Source: CAG-917 sp051883555 | GTDB taxonomy: Bacteria; Bacillota; Clostridia; Christensenellales; CAG-917 | Reading direction: 5' to 3' | DNA length: 64,000 nt | Assembly (NCBI GenBank): GCA_051883555.1 | Contig: JBJETY010000052.1 | Span: forward strand, 1-64,000 | Part shown: piece after piece, positions 32,905 through 42,192 of the stretch | How positions within the stretch are numbered: position 1 is the stretch's first letter | How the letters are laid out: every line of letters begins with the position of its first letter | Program-made: the position numbers and the translations under genes | The notes under the pieces: generated by a model | Seen by the model: the letters and a program-made list of their open reading frames with translations, nothing else | Told to the model about the DNA's origin: nothing | Database searches by the model: none

Positions 32905-33911
32905 CTTAAAATTCCCCATATAAGAGTAAATAACGTAACGACGACTCCGAGAACAACGGTGACGATTGCGTATATATCTTGTTTTACGTCAATTCCTATG
33001 AAAGGCTCGTCTATTATAGTTTCGTCTGAAAACGGATCCGTTTCAGACCCTTTTTTAAGCAATTCCGTTTTAACGTATTCTTTGTGCATATCTTTAAAGA
33101 GAAGAACGATTAAAACTATTGCGAGAGCGAACAGAGCGACGAAAATCATAAGCCCCCATATGCTGTCGGTAAGAAAGTCGTAAAAGCTGTTGACGAAACC
33201 GTACACCGCTCCGTTATTTTGTTCGGCATATCCCGACAAAACGGAGGAAAAATTGTTGAGAAAATGTACGGTCATAGACGGGAATATGCTGCCCGTGTAA
33301 TAGCACATCAAAGCGAGAATAATTCCGTCGAAGAAAGTATAAGCTGTTTGTCTTACGTTCTGATGCATAATAGCGAACATAAGAGCGGAAGTGATTACGA
33401 TGAGCCACTTATTCTTTTTTCTTTCTCCTTCCGAAAAAGCGGCGAACAACAATCCCCTGTGAGTGAGTTCTTCGAAAAATCCGGGAAGGATTGCCGTTAT
33501 AAAAATTTGAAGGAATAACAGACCTACGGTTGAATAATCGGTGTCGGATGAAGAATATTTAAATCCGATAAGATTGAGAAAGACGTGCCACATCATAGAG
33601 ATGAACGTAGCGCAAAAAGTCATTGCAATTCCGATAGCAATAGAGCGTAACCAGTTTTTAACAGACGTGTTTTTAAATCCGAAATCGGAAAAAGTAGATT
33701 TTACGTTTTTCGAGACGAAAAGGGAATAGAGCGTAACGGGAACGATTCCGAAAACGACAATTTGAACGACGGTTGAAAAGACGACGTCTATTTCAGTGTC
33801 GTTGAGCGACGTGCCGAACGAAAACCCTATACGCACAATAAGCGTGAGTATTATTACAAAAAGATAAATCAGCCATACTTTTGAACGTTTTGAAAACAAG
33901 TTCTGCGTCAT
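32901..33911 (-). CDS. CPBP family intramembrane metalloprotease
   Basis: The 336-residue polytopic protein carries the three CPBP motifs: EELTHRG (glutamate pair and arginine), FAIMHQN, and HFLNNFSS. Such enzymes are glutamate-type integral-membrane proteases related to Rce1 CAAX proteases. Substrates in bacteria are mostly unknown; some relate to bacteriocin immunity. I place the start at ATG 33911, which overlaps the stop of the preceding paralogue (ATGA). It lies between walJ and rlmH together with that paralogue; the two are about equally long and clearly related. Confidence 0.9.
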   Translation of the reverse strand: MTQNLFSKRSKVWLIYLFVIILTLIVRIGFSFGTSLNDTEIDVVFSTVVQIVVFGIVPVTLYSLFVSKNVKSTFSDFGFKNTSVKNWLRSIAIGIAMTFCATFISMMWHVFLNLIGFKYSSSDTDYSTVGLLFLQIFITAILPGFFEELTHRGLLFAAFSEGERKKNKWLIVITSALMFAIMHQNVRQTAYTFFDGIILALMCYYTGSIFPSMTVHFLNNFSSVLSGYAEQNNGAVYGFVNSFYDFLTDSIWGLMIFVALFALAIVLIVLLFKDMHKEYVKTELLKKGSETDPFSDETIIDEPFIGIDVKQDIYAIVTVVLGVVVTLFTLIWGILR

Positions 33912-34972
33912 ATCAACCCCAAAATTAAATTTATCAGCCACCACAGCGAAACAAATCCTATTGCAACGTAAACCGAAGTCGTTTGCGTTTTACTTTCCAT
34001 GGTTAAATCGTAATCGATACCGTTTTTTAGCGTGCTTTTAAAATTTGTCCAACCCTTTTTCGTGAAAATTCCTCCTAAGCATTTAAAGTAGGTTACGAAA
34101 AAGTTCTCTTTCTTTTCCGATTCGCTATGGAAGGTAAAAGAATAGTCGTCGTATTCGAGGACGGAAGAATTTTCGTTTTTAAAACCGCTTGCCATATAAT
34201 ATAGAAGCATAAACAAAACCAGCAGAAGCATTCCGACAATGAACATAGCAAGATAAATCAGATAGTTATATCCGCCGAAATCGAACGAGAGAAAATCAGG
34301 CGCAAACGCGGAAATCGTAAGCGACGTCAGGTTGTTTAAAAAATGAATGATTATCGTGCATGCAATATTTCCCGAGTATATGGCGACGACGGCGAGTACC
34401 GCGCCTAAACAGAATTGATAAACCGTTTGCATAGGATTGAAATGCATAAATGCAAACAGAAAGGCGCTTATGAAAACTCCGAAGAAAACGCCCTTTTCGT
34501 TAAGTCCTTTTAATATGGCGCCCCTTAAAAGGAATTCTTCGCCGAAAGCGGGAAGGAGAGCGATAATAAATATACTTGCGATATACGGTGCGGCGGAAGG
34601 TTCGGTAGGAATAGCGACTCCGCCTTTATAGCCCATCACGTAAAGCAAGTCCGAAAAGCAGGTAGCGAGCGGCAAGAAAGCGATAAGGCAGGATATTGTT
34701 ATAAAAGGAGTCAACAGAACTTGTTTTGCGTTTATTTTTTTCGTTAAATCTATCGCATTTAAAAAGTTGGTTTTTCTGAGTTTCGAATAGATAAAAATCG
34801 TGAGAACAACGGCAATCTGAGTTAACCCGTAGCCTATCCAATTAACGACGGAAATGCCGCCGAAGTAAATCGACGACGGGATAAGCGACGTTATTATGGA
34901 AACGAGACTCATTGCTATAAGGGCAAAGATAAAGAGATTTCCGCTTTCTGCTATATTGAATTTATTTTTCAT
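33908..34972 (-). CDS. CPBP family intramembrane metalloprotease
   Basis: The 354-residue paralogue of the next gene has EEFLLRG, FAFMHFN and HFLNNLTS in the same order, within about eight hydrophobic segments. The C-terminal part (from about residue 270) is a soluble loop followed by a last membrane helix. The start codon overlaps the walJ stop (ATGA). Tandem CPBP genes with overlapping ends suggest a co-translated pair that may form a complex; that is inference. Confidence 0.9.
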   Translation of the reverse strand: MKNKFNIAESGNLFIFALIAMSLVSIITSLIPSSIYFGGISVVNWIGYGLTQIAVVLTIFIYSKLRKTNFLNAIDLTKKINAKQVLLTPFITISCLIAFLPLATCFSDLLYVMGYKGGVAIPTEPSAAPYIASIFIIALLPAFGEEFLLRGAILKGLNEKGVFFGVFISAFLFAFMHFNPMQTVYQFCLGAVLAVVAIYSGNIACTIIIHFLNNLTSLTISAFAPDFLSFDFGGYNYLIYLAMFIVGMLLLVLFMLLYYMASGFKNENSSVLEYDDYSFTFHSESEKKENFFVTYFKCLGGIFTKKGWTNFKSTLKNGIDYDLTMESKTQTTSVYVAIGFVSLWWLINLILGLI

Positions 34973-35745
34973 TTTACCTCGAAAAGTAAAGATTTTTCGT
35001 TTTGACTCAAAGTAAAAACCGAAGCGTCGGAATTTAGGGACGCAAGTACGTTTTCAGCGTTTTCTTTGACTAAAAAGTGTGTATTGTTCTCCTGCGATAT
35101 ATGCCCTAACAAAAGGGTATTAAGTCGTGTGCCGTAAACTTTTTTCAACAGAGCGCCGCTGTCGGAGTTGGAAAGATGTCCCGTCTGACCGGCTATTCGC
35201 TTTTTTAAATAATACGGATAACTACCTTCGTTAAGCATTTTGTCGTCGTAATTCGATTCGAGCAGAAGAAGGTTGCAACCCTTTAAATTATTGACGATTC
35301 CGTCGTTTATATGCCCGATATCCGTTGCAACGGAAATTTTTTTTCCGTTGTGATAAAAACTGTACGCAACCGGATAAGCGGCGTCGTGCGGTATGCGGAA
35401 AGGCTGAACGGATATATTTCCTATTTCGAAACCGAGATCGAAATTTTTGACGATGCGTCTGTTAGGAGAATAGCCAATGCGTTTTTCGATTTCCGCATAC
35501 GTCCTGTCGTGGCATACGACGGGCGCGTGCAAAGCGATTTTGTTCAGACCCGAAACGTGGTCGTTGTGTTCGTGCGTAATCAGAATACAATCGAGGTCGT
35601 TTACGGAAAGGTTGAAACAACTAAGTTCTTCACCTAAAGCCGTAAGACTTATTCCGCAATCGACAAGGACTGCCGTTTTGTCGGTCGTTATTAAAGTAGC
35701 GTTTCCTCGGCTACCGCTTCTGAAAGCACACAATCTGAAACTCAT
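34969..35745 (-). CDS. walJ: MBL-fold hydrolase WalJ (YycJ)
   Basis: The 258-residue metallo-beta-lactamase-fold protein begins MSFRLCAFRSGSRGNATLIT and contains THEHNDHVSGL (the HxHxDH metal motif, about 59-64), HDAAYPVAYSF and SDSGALLKKV. In Bacillus and Staphylococcus it belongs to the WalRK region and affects coordination of division with replication. ATG 35745 is chosen because homology starts there; upstream codons are out of family. It has no Shine-Dalgarno, and the -10 box ends 6 nt before the start, so a leaderless message is likely. walRK are not in this window. Confidence 0.93.
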   Translation of the reverse strand: MSFRLCAFRSGSRGNATLITTDKTAVLVDCGISLTALGEELSCFNLSVNDLDCILITHEHNDHVSGLNKIALHAPVVCHDRTYAEIEKRIGYSPNRRIVKNFDLGFEIGNISVQPFRIPHDAAYPVAYSFYHNGKKISVATDIGHINDGIVNNLKGCNLLLLESNYDDKMLNEGSYPYYLKKRIAGQTGHLSNSDSGALLKKVYGTRLNTLLLGHISQENNTHFLVKENAENVLASLNSDASVFTLSQNEKSLLFEVK

Positions 35746-35751
35746 AATCTC

Positions 35752-35780
35752 ATTATAGATTAATTTGTCGAAAAGTACAA
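35752..35780 (-). promoter_or_regulatory. Promoter of walJ, leaderless type
   Basis: On the - strand: TTGTAC (35780-35775), 17-nt spacer, TATAAT (35757-35752), then 6 nt to the ATG. The transcription start coincides with the first base of the start codon. Confidence 0.78.
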
Positions 35781-35997
35781 TTAAACCGTCGGAATAAAAA
35801 TGAAATACGTTGTAATTTGGCAGTCGCAAAACGCGTTAGCGGCGATTTTCAGACTTCGAAATCGCAATCGAAGATAAGCCTTGCGCGTTTTTCAATAAAA
35901 TAACGAGCGAACAAAATAACGAGCGTATGAAAACGCAAACTTGATAAAGCGGTTTTAACTTTGTTATTTCGAATATATTTTTATCATATATAATTTT

Positions 35998-36804
35998 ATG
36001 ACGGTTTATGAAAGCTATATTAAAAAATTAAACGAACTGAAAGATAAGTTTTTAGTCATGGCAAAAGGAGTTAGCCATTTAAACGCTCCGATATATTCGG
36101 TCAAGCCTTACGACGTAAAGCCGAAAGTTCTGATAACGGCGGCGATACATGCACGAGAATACGTTACGACTTTTATGTTGCTCGATTTAATCGGTCGTTT
36201 CGGCAATATCGCCGTCGAATACGTGCCTATGGCAAATCCCGACGGCGTAAGACTTGCAACGGAGGGCAAGGCTTTTTACGCCGAGTTCGAAGACAGACTT
36301 TCCGACGACGAAAGGAGAGTTATAAAAAGCAGTTATCTTCCTCTTTGGAAAGCAAACGCAAGATGCGTAGATTTAAACGTAAATTTCGACGCGGGTTGGG
36401 GAAAAGGCGAGAAAAATATTACCGTGCCGTCCGGCGAAAATTATATCGGAAAAACTCCCTTTTCGGAAAGCGAAACGAGAGTTTTGAAACGTCTGTCGCT
36501 TGATAAAAAATGCGTTATATGTTATCATTCTTTGGGCGAAGAAATCTATTACGGTTATGAAAACGCCGTGGGTAGAGATTTTGCCGCATCTCTTTCCGCT
36601 AAAATCGGATATCCGTATAAGATTGCAAAAGGCAGTCACGGCGGACATAAAGACTGGTTTATCAAAGAAGGTCTGGGCATAGGACTGACAATAGAAGTAG
36701 GAAGCGAAAATTTGCGACATCCTATAGGCATTGAAAACGCAAAACGACTTGCCGACCAAAACGAAAAAATTCGGGACGTACTCAGAGAGTTTAATTATGT
36801 ATGA
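35998..36804 (+). CDS. M14 family zinc carboxypeptidase
   Basis: The 268-residue enzyme shows the M14 metal site H51-A-R-E54 in ITAAIHAREYV, a second metal ligand H177 in ICYHSLGE, and catalytic E233 in LTIEVGS. NPDGV and NARCVDLNVNF give the substrate-binding Asn/Arg region. It resembles peptidases that cut gamma-D-glutamyl-diaminopimelate bonds in cell-wall peptides. There is no signal peptide, so a cytoplasmic recycling role is more likely than a secreted one. No Shine-Dalgarno precedes ATG 35998, and a TATAAT sits only 3 nt upstream. It overlaps tadA by 8 nt. Confidence 0.88.
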   Translation: MTVYESYIKKLNELKDKFLVMAKGVSHLNAPIYSVKPYDVKPKVLITAAIHAREYVTTFMLLDLIGRFGNIAVEYVPMANPDGVRLATEGKAFYAEFEDRLSDDERRVIKSSYLPLWKANARCVDLNVNFDAGWGKGEKNITVPSGENYIGKTPFSESETRVLKRLSLDKKCVICYHSLGEEIYYGYENAVGRDFAASLSAKIGYPYKIAKGSHGGHKDWFIKEGLGIGLTIEVGSENLRHPIGIENAKRLADQNEKIRDVLREFNYV

Positions 36805-37252
36805 TGAAAAGTTTATGTTAAGAGCCTTTGAGCTTGCTAAAGAGGCGGACAAGCTGGACGAAGTTCCGGTCGGAGCGGTTATCGTAAAAGACGGAGAAAT
36901 CGTTGCCGAAGGGATAAACCGCAAGGAAAGAGACCTTGTCGCAACTCACCATGCCGAAATGGTAGCGATTGAAAACGCGGCAAAGGCGGAGAAAAACTGG
37001 TGGCTGGAGGACTGCGAAATTTACGTAACTTTAGAGCCTTGTCCGATGTGCGCGATGGCAATACTTCTATCGCGTATAAAGTCGGTGTATTTCGGCGCGT
37101 ACGACCCTAAGAGCGGCGGAGCGGGAAGCGTCGTAAATATATTTGAAAAGGGGAAGTTCAACCATAACGTCGAATGTAGCGGCGGATATATGGCTGCGGA
37201 ATGCGGAAAGATACTAAGCGAATATTTCAGGAGAAAGCGAAAAAAGAATTAA
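36797..37252 (+). CDS. tadA: tRNA-specific adenosine deaminase TadA
   Basis: This 151-residue zinc enzyme converts A34 of tRNA-Arg(ACG) to inosine. The zinc and proton-shuttle residues are H52-A-E54 (THHAEMVAIE) and C82/C85 (LEPCPMCAMAI). DEVPVGAVIVKDGEIVA is typical. I take ATG 36797, inside the end of the preceding peptidase gene, because the family starts about there. The C-terminus is basic (YFRRKRKKN), usual for tRNA contact. Confidence 0.95.
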   Translation: MYDEKFMLRAFELAKEADKLDEVPVGAVIVKDGEIVAEGINRKERDLVATHHAEMVAIENAAKAEKNWWLEDCEIYVTLEPCPMCAMAILLSRIKSVYFGAYDPKSGGAGSVVNIFEKGKFNHNVECSGGYMAAECGKILSEYFRRKRKKN

Positions 37253-37314
37253 GAAAAAAATTAAACCGACGACAATTAAAAGCGCGGCTATAACGGCGAA
37301 TAAAGGTTTCTCTG

Positions 37315-37332
37315 TTAGTAAATATTTACTAA
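37315..37332. promoter_or_regulatory. 18-bp perfect palindrome
   Basis: TTAGTAAATATTTACTAA is fully self-complementary and lies in the gap between tadA and the GlmU-like gene, 113 nt before its -35. A dimeric repressor site is one possibility. Confidence 0.5.
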
Positions 37333-37444
37333 AATCGATTTTTAAGTGACGACCTATCGATGCAAATTGCCTTAAAACAAAAAGGAAAGATTTTTAAAGG
37401 GAAAATAATTCAGGCAGGACAGAACATTAAATTCTGCGTTACGG

Positions 37445-37473
37445 TCAACAATTTAAAATCTGCGGCATAGAAT
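37445..37473 (+). promoter_or_regulatory. Promoter of the GlmU-like gene, leaderless type
   Basis: TCAACA at 37445-37450, 17-nt spacer, TAGAAT at 37468-37473, then 6 nt to ATG 37480. Confidence 0.6.
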
Positions 37474-37479
37474 AAATCT

Positions 37480-38154
37480 ATGTTGAAAGAATTTATTTAT
37501 TTGATTGAAACGGAATCGTCAAAGGAAACGTTGCTCGGCAGAAGAATCAGAGACTACGTTTTGAGAGCACTCGAAAGATATCCTGTCGAAATAGTGGGCA
37601 GCGATTTTAACAACAGTCTTGACCCGATAGCGGACGTAACTTACGTATTGTATCTGGATATGCCGCTTATAACCAAAGCGACTTTGGAATACGTGTACGG
37701 GCAGATATCGTCTAAAAGAATGAGCCGTATGAATTTTTTGAACGGATATGCCGTGAGCAGATTTAACGACGGAAAAAATTATTTTCTGAATATCGATGAA
37801 TTTTTGCGAACGGATTCGGCAAAAAACAGATATAAGGTTTACAATGAATTGAGCCGCAGAATAATCGATAAACACCTGTCCAACGGAGTTTACATCGATT
37901 CTCCGCACGTTGTAATAGACGACGCGGTGATAATAAAGAGCGGTGCAAGAATAGAAGGCGTAACTTGCATAAAGGGAAACAGCTATATCGGCAAAAGCCG
38001 CATTACGTCTTCAGAAATCGTAAACAGCGTTATAGGAGACGACGCTAAAATCGAAAAGTCATATATAAAAAATACTAATATAGCGGACGGAATAACCGTC
38101 GGTGCGTTTTCGGTAATCGAATCGAAAGAAATAACGAAAGACGTATCCACGTAG
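37480..38154 (+). CDS. Truncated GlmU-like protein, probably not catalytic
   Basis: The 224-residue protein resembles the middle of GlmU. VLYLDMPLITKATLEYV (about 56-72) matches the uridylyltransferase strand with the DxPL pattern. NRYKVYNELSRRIIDKHLSNGV (about 115-136) matches the linker, and hexapeptide repeats follow (GARIEGVTCIKGNSYIGKSRI, SSEIVNSVIGDDAKIE). The nucleotide loop with its GxGTRM and lysine is absent, and the C-terminal acetyltransferase domain is lacking; full GlmU has about 455 residues. pth and mfd follow as in Bacillus, where glmU sits in this slot. No ribosome binding site is seen. It may be a pseudo-enzyme or scaffold. Confidence 0.8.
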   Translation: MLKEFIYLIETESSKETLLGRRIRDYVLRALERYPVEIVGSDFNNSLDPIADVTYVLYLDMPLITKATLEYVYGQISSKRMSRMNFLNGYAVSRFNDGKNYFLNIDEFLRTDSAKNRYKVYNELSRRIIDKHLSNGVYIDSPHVVIDDAVIIKSGARIEGVTCIKGNSYIGKSRITSSEIVNSVIGDDAKIEKSYIKNTNIADGITVGAFSVIESKEITKDVST

Positions 38155-38183
38155 CGTAGGCCGTAAGCGATGAAGAGGTAAAA

Positions 38184-38759
38184 ATGAAGCTTATAGTAGG
38201 GCTCGGAAATCCAACGCCGAAGTACAGAAATACTTATCACAATTTAGGATTTATGACGGTGGATAAAATTGCGGATATTCTCGGAATGAAATTTTCAAAA
38301 GAAGAATGCAAATCGAAAGTCGCCTTTAAGAGCGTCAACGGCGAAGATATAGTAATTGCAAAACCGCAGACTTTTATGAATTTGTCGGGCGAAGCGGTAA
38401 AAGAGCTTATGAGAAAATACGGAGCGTATCCCGAAGACCTTATGGTAATTTACGACGACGTAGATATTCCCGTAGGAAAGCTGAGACTCAGACTCGAAGG
38501 TTCTAGCGGCACGCACAACGGAATGAGAAATATAGTAAGCGAAATTCATACCGAAAAGTTCAATCGACTCAGAGTGGGCTTTAAGGATAAAGACGTCGAA
38601 AATAAGACCGTCAACATGATAGACAAGGTTTTATCGCCCGTTGCGTATAACGACAAGGAAAAGATAAACGGTGCGATAGATAAAGCGGCGAAAGCGGTGT
38701 CTTGTTGGATTGACGGAAAAGCAACGCTAAATATGCTTATGCAGGAGTTGAACAGATGA
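38184..38759 (+). CDS. pth: Peptidyl-tRNA hydrolase
   Basis: The 191-residue esterase frees tRNA from prematurely released peptidyl-tRNA. Motifs are KLIVGLGNPTPKYRNTYHNLGF (with the catalytic His), KPQTFMNLSGEAV, and YDDVDIPVGKLRLRLEGSSGTHNGM. The ATG follows GAGGT. Its stop overlaps the mfd start (ATGA). Confidence 0.97.
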   Translation: MKLIVGLGNPTPKYRNTYHNLGFMTVDKIADILGMKFSKEECKSKVAFKSVNGEDIVIAKPQTFMNLSGEAVKELMRKYGAYPEDLMVIYDDVDIPVGKLRLRLEGSSGTHNGMRNIVSEIHTEKFNRLRVGFKDKDVENKTVNMIDKVLSPVAYNDKEKINGAIDKAAKAVSCWIDGKATLNMLMQELNR

Positions 38760-41700
38760 AGTATTCGTTTTTGGAAGGAGAAAACGTATCGGGTTTAAAT
38801 TTTGATTTTTCAGGCAAAACCGACGTATTGAAAGTTTGCGAAGGAGCCAAGCTTCATATCGTAAGCTGTATGAAAGAAAAAAGGATATACGTCGTTGCCG
38901 ACAAATTGCAAGCAAAAAAAGCGGCTTTCGAACTTGAAAAATACGGAAACAAAGTCGTCACGGCAACGAGCCGTGACGACGTTTTACTATACAGAAAAAA
39001 CTATTCTAAAGAGCAGGACGGACAAAACGCAAAAAATTTGGCGCAAATAGTAAAAGGCGATTACGACGTAATCGTGACGTCAGTCGATATGCTTGCCGAA
39101 AAGGTGTGCGATTTATCCGTTTTTTCAAAGTACGTAACGGATTTGAAAGTAGGTGAAAATTATAACTTTTATAATCTATCCGAAAATCTGACTAAGGCGG
39201 GATATACAAGGCAGGACGGAATTTCCGACTTCGGCGATTTTTCTATCCGCGGCGACGTTGTGGACGTATTCGCGTATGGCAGAAAAAATCCGTTAAGACT
39301 CAGTTTCTTCGACGACGAACTTGAAAGCATAAAGGAAATAGATCTTGAGTCGGGCGATAAAGTAAGGGATTATAAAAGCGTTTATCTTGCGCCGTCGTCC
39401 GATATCGTATGCGATAGGGAAGATATCGAAGAAGTGCGCGCCGTGCATAAGCTTACGCAGGGCAGAGTGCGAGCGATATTCGACGAGCTTGCAGGCGGAT
39501 TAAAAGAAGGGCCGCTTTGCGGAAGGTATTCTTATCTTTTGCCTATGCTGAGGACTCAGAGCTTATTGGACCTTGACGTGGCGGTAGTTTTCGACGAGCC
39601 GAAAATCATAGAGGAAAAATTGCAGCTTTACGATAAAGAGTTTAACGGCAGATTCAAAACAATGGTATATTCCGAAGAAGTGACGAAAAGGCATGCGACC
39701 GCAAAGACTTCGTACGGAGAGATAAAAAACAAGTTGACGCAAAAAAAACTCGTAGGGTTGTCGTCGCTTAGTTTAACCAATACGTTGTTTACTCCCGATT
39801 CCGTCGTGAATTTAAAATCGAAGGCGGTGACTAAATATTGTTACGACTATCCTTCGCTTATCGCCGATTTAAAGGGTTTTGCCGCAAACGGATTCAAAAT
39901 AGCGTTATTTGCAAGAAACTCGGAGCGTGCGAAATCGGTAGCAGACAGCTTGTTTGACGAAGGAATATCGCCGCAAACGGGGGGAGAGCCTATTGCGGGG
40001 AAAGTTACGCTATTCAATGAAGATATAGAGCAGGGCTTTTTATATCCCGACTCGAAATTGCTTGTCGTAGGCAGCGTCGAACTTGTTGGCAAAGGTCGCG
40101 ACGGAGTCGTCGTAAAGAGAAAGAAATCGTTTGCGCCACCGAAAGAGGGAGATTACGTAGTCCATTCGGTACACGGCGTCGGAATATGCGAAGGCACGGC
40201 GGTATTCGACGTCGGAGAATTTAAGAAAGAATATCTTTCAATACGATACGAAGGCGGCGACCATCTTTACGTTGCGATAGACCAGATGGACAATATCACA
40301 AAGTTTATCGGCGAAGAAAATCCGCCGTTGAACAAACTCGGCGGCAAGGAATTCAAACGTGAAAAAGAAAAGGTTAAAAAATCCGTAAGACAGATTGCAA
40401 TAAATCTTGTCAATCTTTATGCCGAACGCGAAAAAATGAAGGGACACGTCTATCAGGCGGATACGATAAAGCAAAGACAATTCGAAGACGCGTTTATATA
40501 CGAAGAAACGCCCGACCAGCTCGAGACAATCGCTACGATAAAACAGGAAATGGAAAAGGGCAAAGTTATAGACCGACTTATATGCGGCGACGTAGGATTC
40601 GGCAAAACTGAAGTTGCGTTCAGAGCTATGTTTAAAACCGTTATGGAAGGCAAACAGGCGGCTCTTCTTGCGCCGACGACGATACTTGCCAAACAGCATT
40701 ACGAAACCTTGAAACCGAGATTAGAGCCGTTCGGGATAAGACTCGAACTTCTTACCCGTTTTCAGACGGCGGCGGAGAGAAAGGAAATAATAGACGGATT
40801 GAAAAACGGCGACGTTCAGATGATAATTGCCACTCACCGTATTTTGTCTAAAGAAGTTGAGTTTTTCGATTTGGGTTTGCTTGTGCTTGACGAAGAACAG
40901 CGTTTCGGCGTAGAACATAAAGAAAAACTTAAAGAAAGAAATCCGGGAATAAACGTTCTGACGCTTTCTGCAACGCCTATTCCGAGAACGCTCAATATGT
41001 CCCTGTCGGGCGTAAGGGATATATCTCTTTTAGAAACTCCACCGCTAGGGCGATTGCCTGTCGAAACTTACGTGGTAGAATATTCGGACGGACTTGTAGC
41101 GGACGCCGTAAAATCGGAAGTTGCAAGAGGCGGACAGGTTTTCGTTTTATATAACAAAGTAGAAAGCATATCGCAATTTACTTTTAAGTTGTCGTCAATG
41201 CTTGACGGAATACGGGTACGCTTTGCACACGGACAGATGAGCGGCAGACTTTTGGAAGACACGGTTGAAGCGTTTTATGAAAAGGAATTCGACGTTTTGG
41301 TAGCTACGACGATTATTGAAAACGGAATCGATTTACCCGACGCAAACACTCTTATAGTTATCGATTCGCAGAATTTCGGATTAAGTCAGCTTTATCAGCT
41401 GAGAGGACGTGTCGGCAGACGCGGCGCTTTGGCAAAAGCATATTTCACCGTTCCGCCGTCAAGAAGCATGACCGAGGACGCAGAAAAGCGTTTCGACGCA
41501 TTGCTCGATAACACCGAAATAGGCAGCGGCTTTAAAATTTCTCTTGCCGACCTTTCGATAAGAGGCGCGGGAAATATTTTAGGTGCGGAACAACACGGAC
41601 ACATCGAAAAAGTCGGATACGAAATGTACCTTGAAATTCTCGAAGACGCGATAAAAGAAATTAAGACGGGCATTAAAAGCGACGAAGAAAATATCGATTT

Positions 41701-42121
41701 CAAAATCGACGCAACGACGTATATTTCAAGCGATTACGTGTCGAGTCGCGACAAAATCAAACTTTATAAGCGTATAGCTTCCGTTTCGTCGATAAACGAA
41801 CGCAACGACTTGCTCAACGAAATCGAGTTGAGTTACGGAACGCCTGAAAGGGGAATAAAGAATTTAATCAACATAGCTTTGATAAAAAACCGCATAAAAG
41901 GTTTGGGAGTAAAAAGCGTAATCGTCAATCGCAAAGGGGCAGGAGTGAACTTTACGGGGGACGAAGTGTTTTCGAACGACCGCATAATAAAAGCCGTTTC
42001 CGAGAACAGAGATAAGGTCGTGCTGACGTCGACTATTCCGCCTACGCTCGTATTTAACGTGGCAGACCTTACGCCGGAAGAAAAGCTTGACAGAATTGCC
42101 GGATTCTTCTGCGGTTGTTAG
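38756..42121 (+). CDS. mfd: Transcription-repair coupling factor Mfd
   Basis: The 1121-residue translocase pushes stalled RNA polymerase off damaged DNA and recruits UvrA. The N-terminal UvrB-like domains have lost ATPase motifs, as usual. The RNA polymerase-interacting domain follows near 455 (GDYVVHSVHGVGICEGT). The RecG-like motor shows GDVGFGKTEVAFRA (Walker A, about 612-625), DEEQRFGVEHKEKL (DEEQ box), LSATPIPRTLNMSL and QLRGRVGRRG. The C-terminal TRCF domain ends the protein. Slightly shorter than the 1177 residues of B. subtilis. Confidence 0.97.
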   Translation: MKYSFLEGENVSGLNFDFSGKTDVLKVCEGAKLHIVSCMKEKRIYVVADKLQAKKAAFELEKYGNKVVTATSRDDVLLYRKNYSKEQDGQNAKNLAQIVKGDYDVIVTSVDMLAEKVCDLSVFSKYVTDLKVGENYNFYNLSENLTKAGYTRQDGISDFGDFSIRGDVVDVFAYGRKNPLRLSFFDDELESIKEIDLESGDKVRDYKSVYLAPSSDIVCDREDIEEVRAVHKLTQGRVRAIFDELAGGLKEGPLCGRYSYLLPMLRTQSLLDLDVAVVFDEPKIIEEKLQLYDKEFNGRFKTMVYSEEVTKRHATAKTSYGEIKNKLTQKKLVGLSSLSLTNTLFTPDSVVNLKSKAVTKYCYDYPSLIADLKGFAANGFKIALFARNSERAKSVADSLFDEGISPQTGGEPIAGKVTLFNEDIEQGFLYPDSKLLVVGSVELVGKGRDGVVVKRKKSFAPPKEGDYVVHSVHGVGICEGTAVFDVGEFKKEYLSIRYEGGDHLYVAIDQMDNITKFIGEENPPLNKLGGKEFKREKEKVKKSVRQIAINLVNLYAEREKMKGHVYQADTIKQRQFEDAFIYEETPDQLETIATIKQEMEKGKVIDRLICGDVGFGKTEVAFRAMFKTVMEGKQAALLAPTTILAKQHYETLKPRLEPFGIRLELLTRFQTAAERKEIIDGLKNGDVQMIIATHRILSKEVEFFDLGLLVLDEEQRFGVEHKEKLKERNPGINVLTLSATPIPRTLNMSLSGVRDISLLETPPLGRLPVETYVVEYSDGLVADAVKSEVARGGQVFVLYNKVESISQFTFKLSSMLDGIRVRFAHGQMSGRLLEDTVEAFYEKEFDVLVATTIIENGIDLPDANTLIVIDSQNFGLSQLYQLRGRVGRRGALAKAYFTVPPSRSMTEDAEKRFDALLDNTEIGSGFKISLADLSIRGAGNILGAEQHGHIEKVGYEMYLEILEDAIKEIKTGIKSDEENIDFKIDATTYISSDYVSSRDKIKLYKRIASVSSINERNDLLNEIELSYGTPERGIKNLINIALIKNRIKGLGVKSVIVNRKGAGVNFTGDEVFSNDRIIKAVSENRDKVVLTSTIPPTLVFNVADLTPEEKLDRIAGFFCGC

Positions 42122-42133
42122 GTTAAGTTTTTG

Positions 42134-42162
42134 TTGCTTTTTAACGATAAGTTGTGTATAAT
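42134..42162 (+). promoter_or_regulatory. Promoter of the PrsA-like gene
   Basis: TTGCTT at 42134-42139, 17-nt spacer, TATAAT at 42157-42162, in the 71-nt gap after mfd. Confidence 0.65.
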
Positions 42163-42192
42163 ACATACGTTTAAGATATATTGGAGACTAAT

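Noticed and set aside
37253..37479. SRP RNA gene after tadA, as in some Firmicutes
   Set aside because: No conserved GGAAG-type tip loop or matching stem could be seen.
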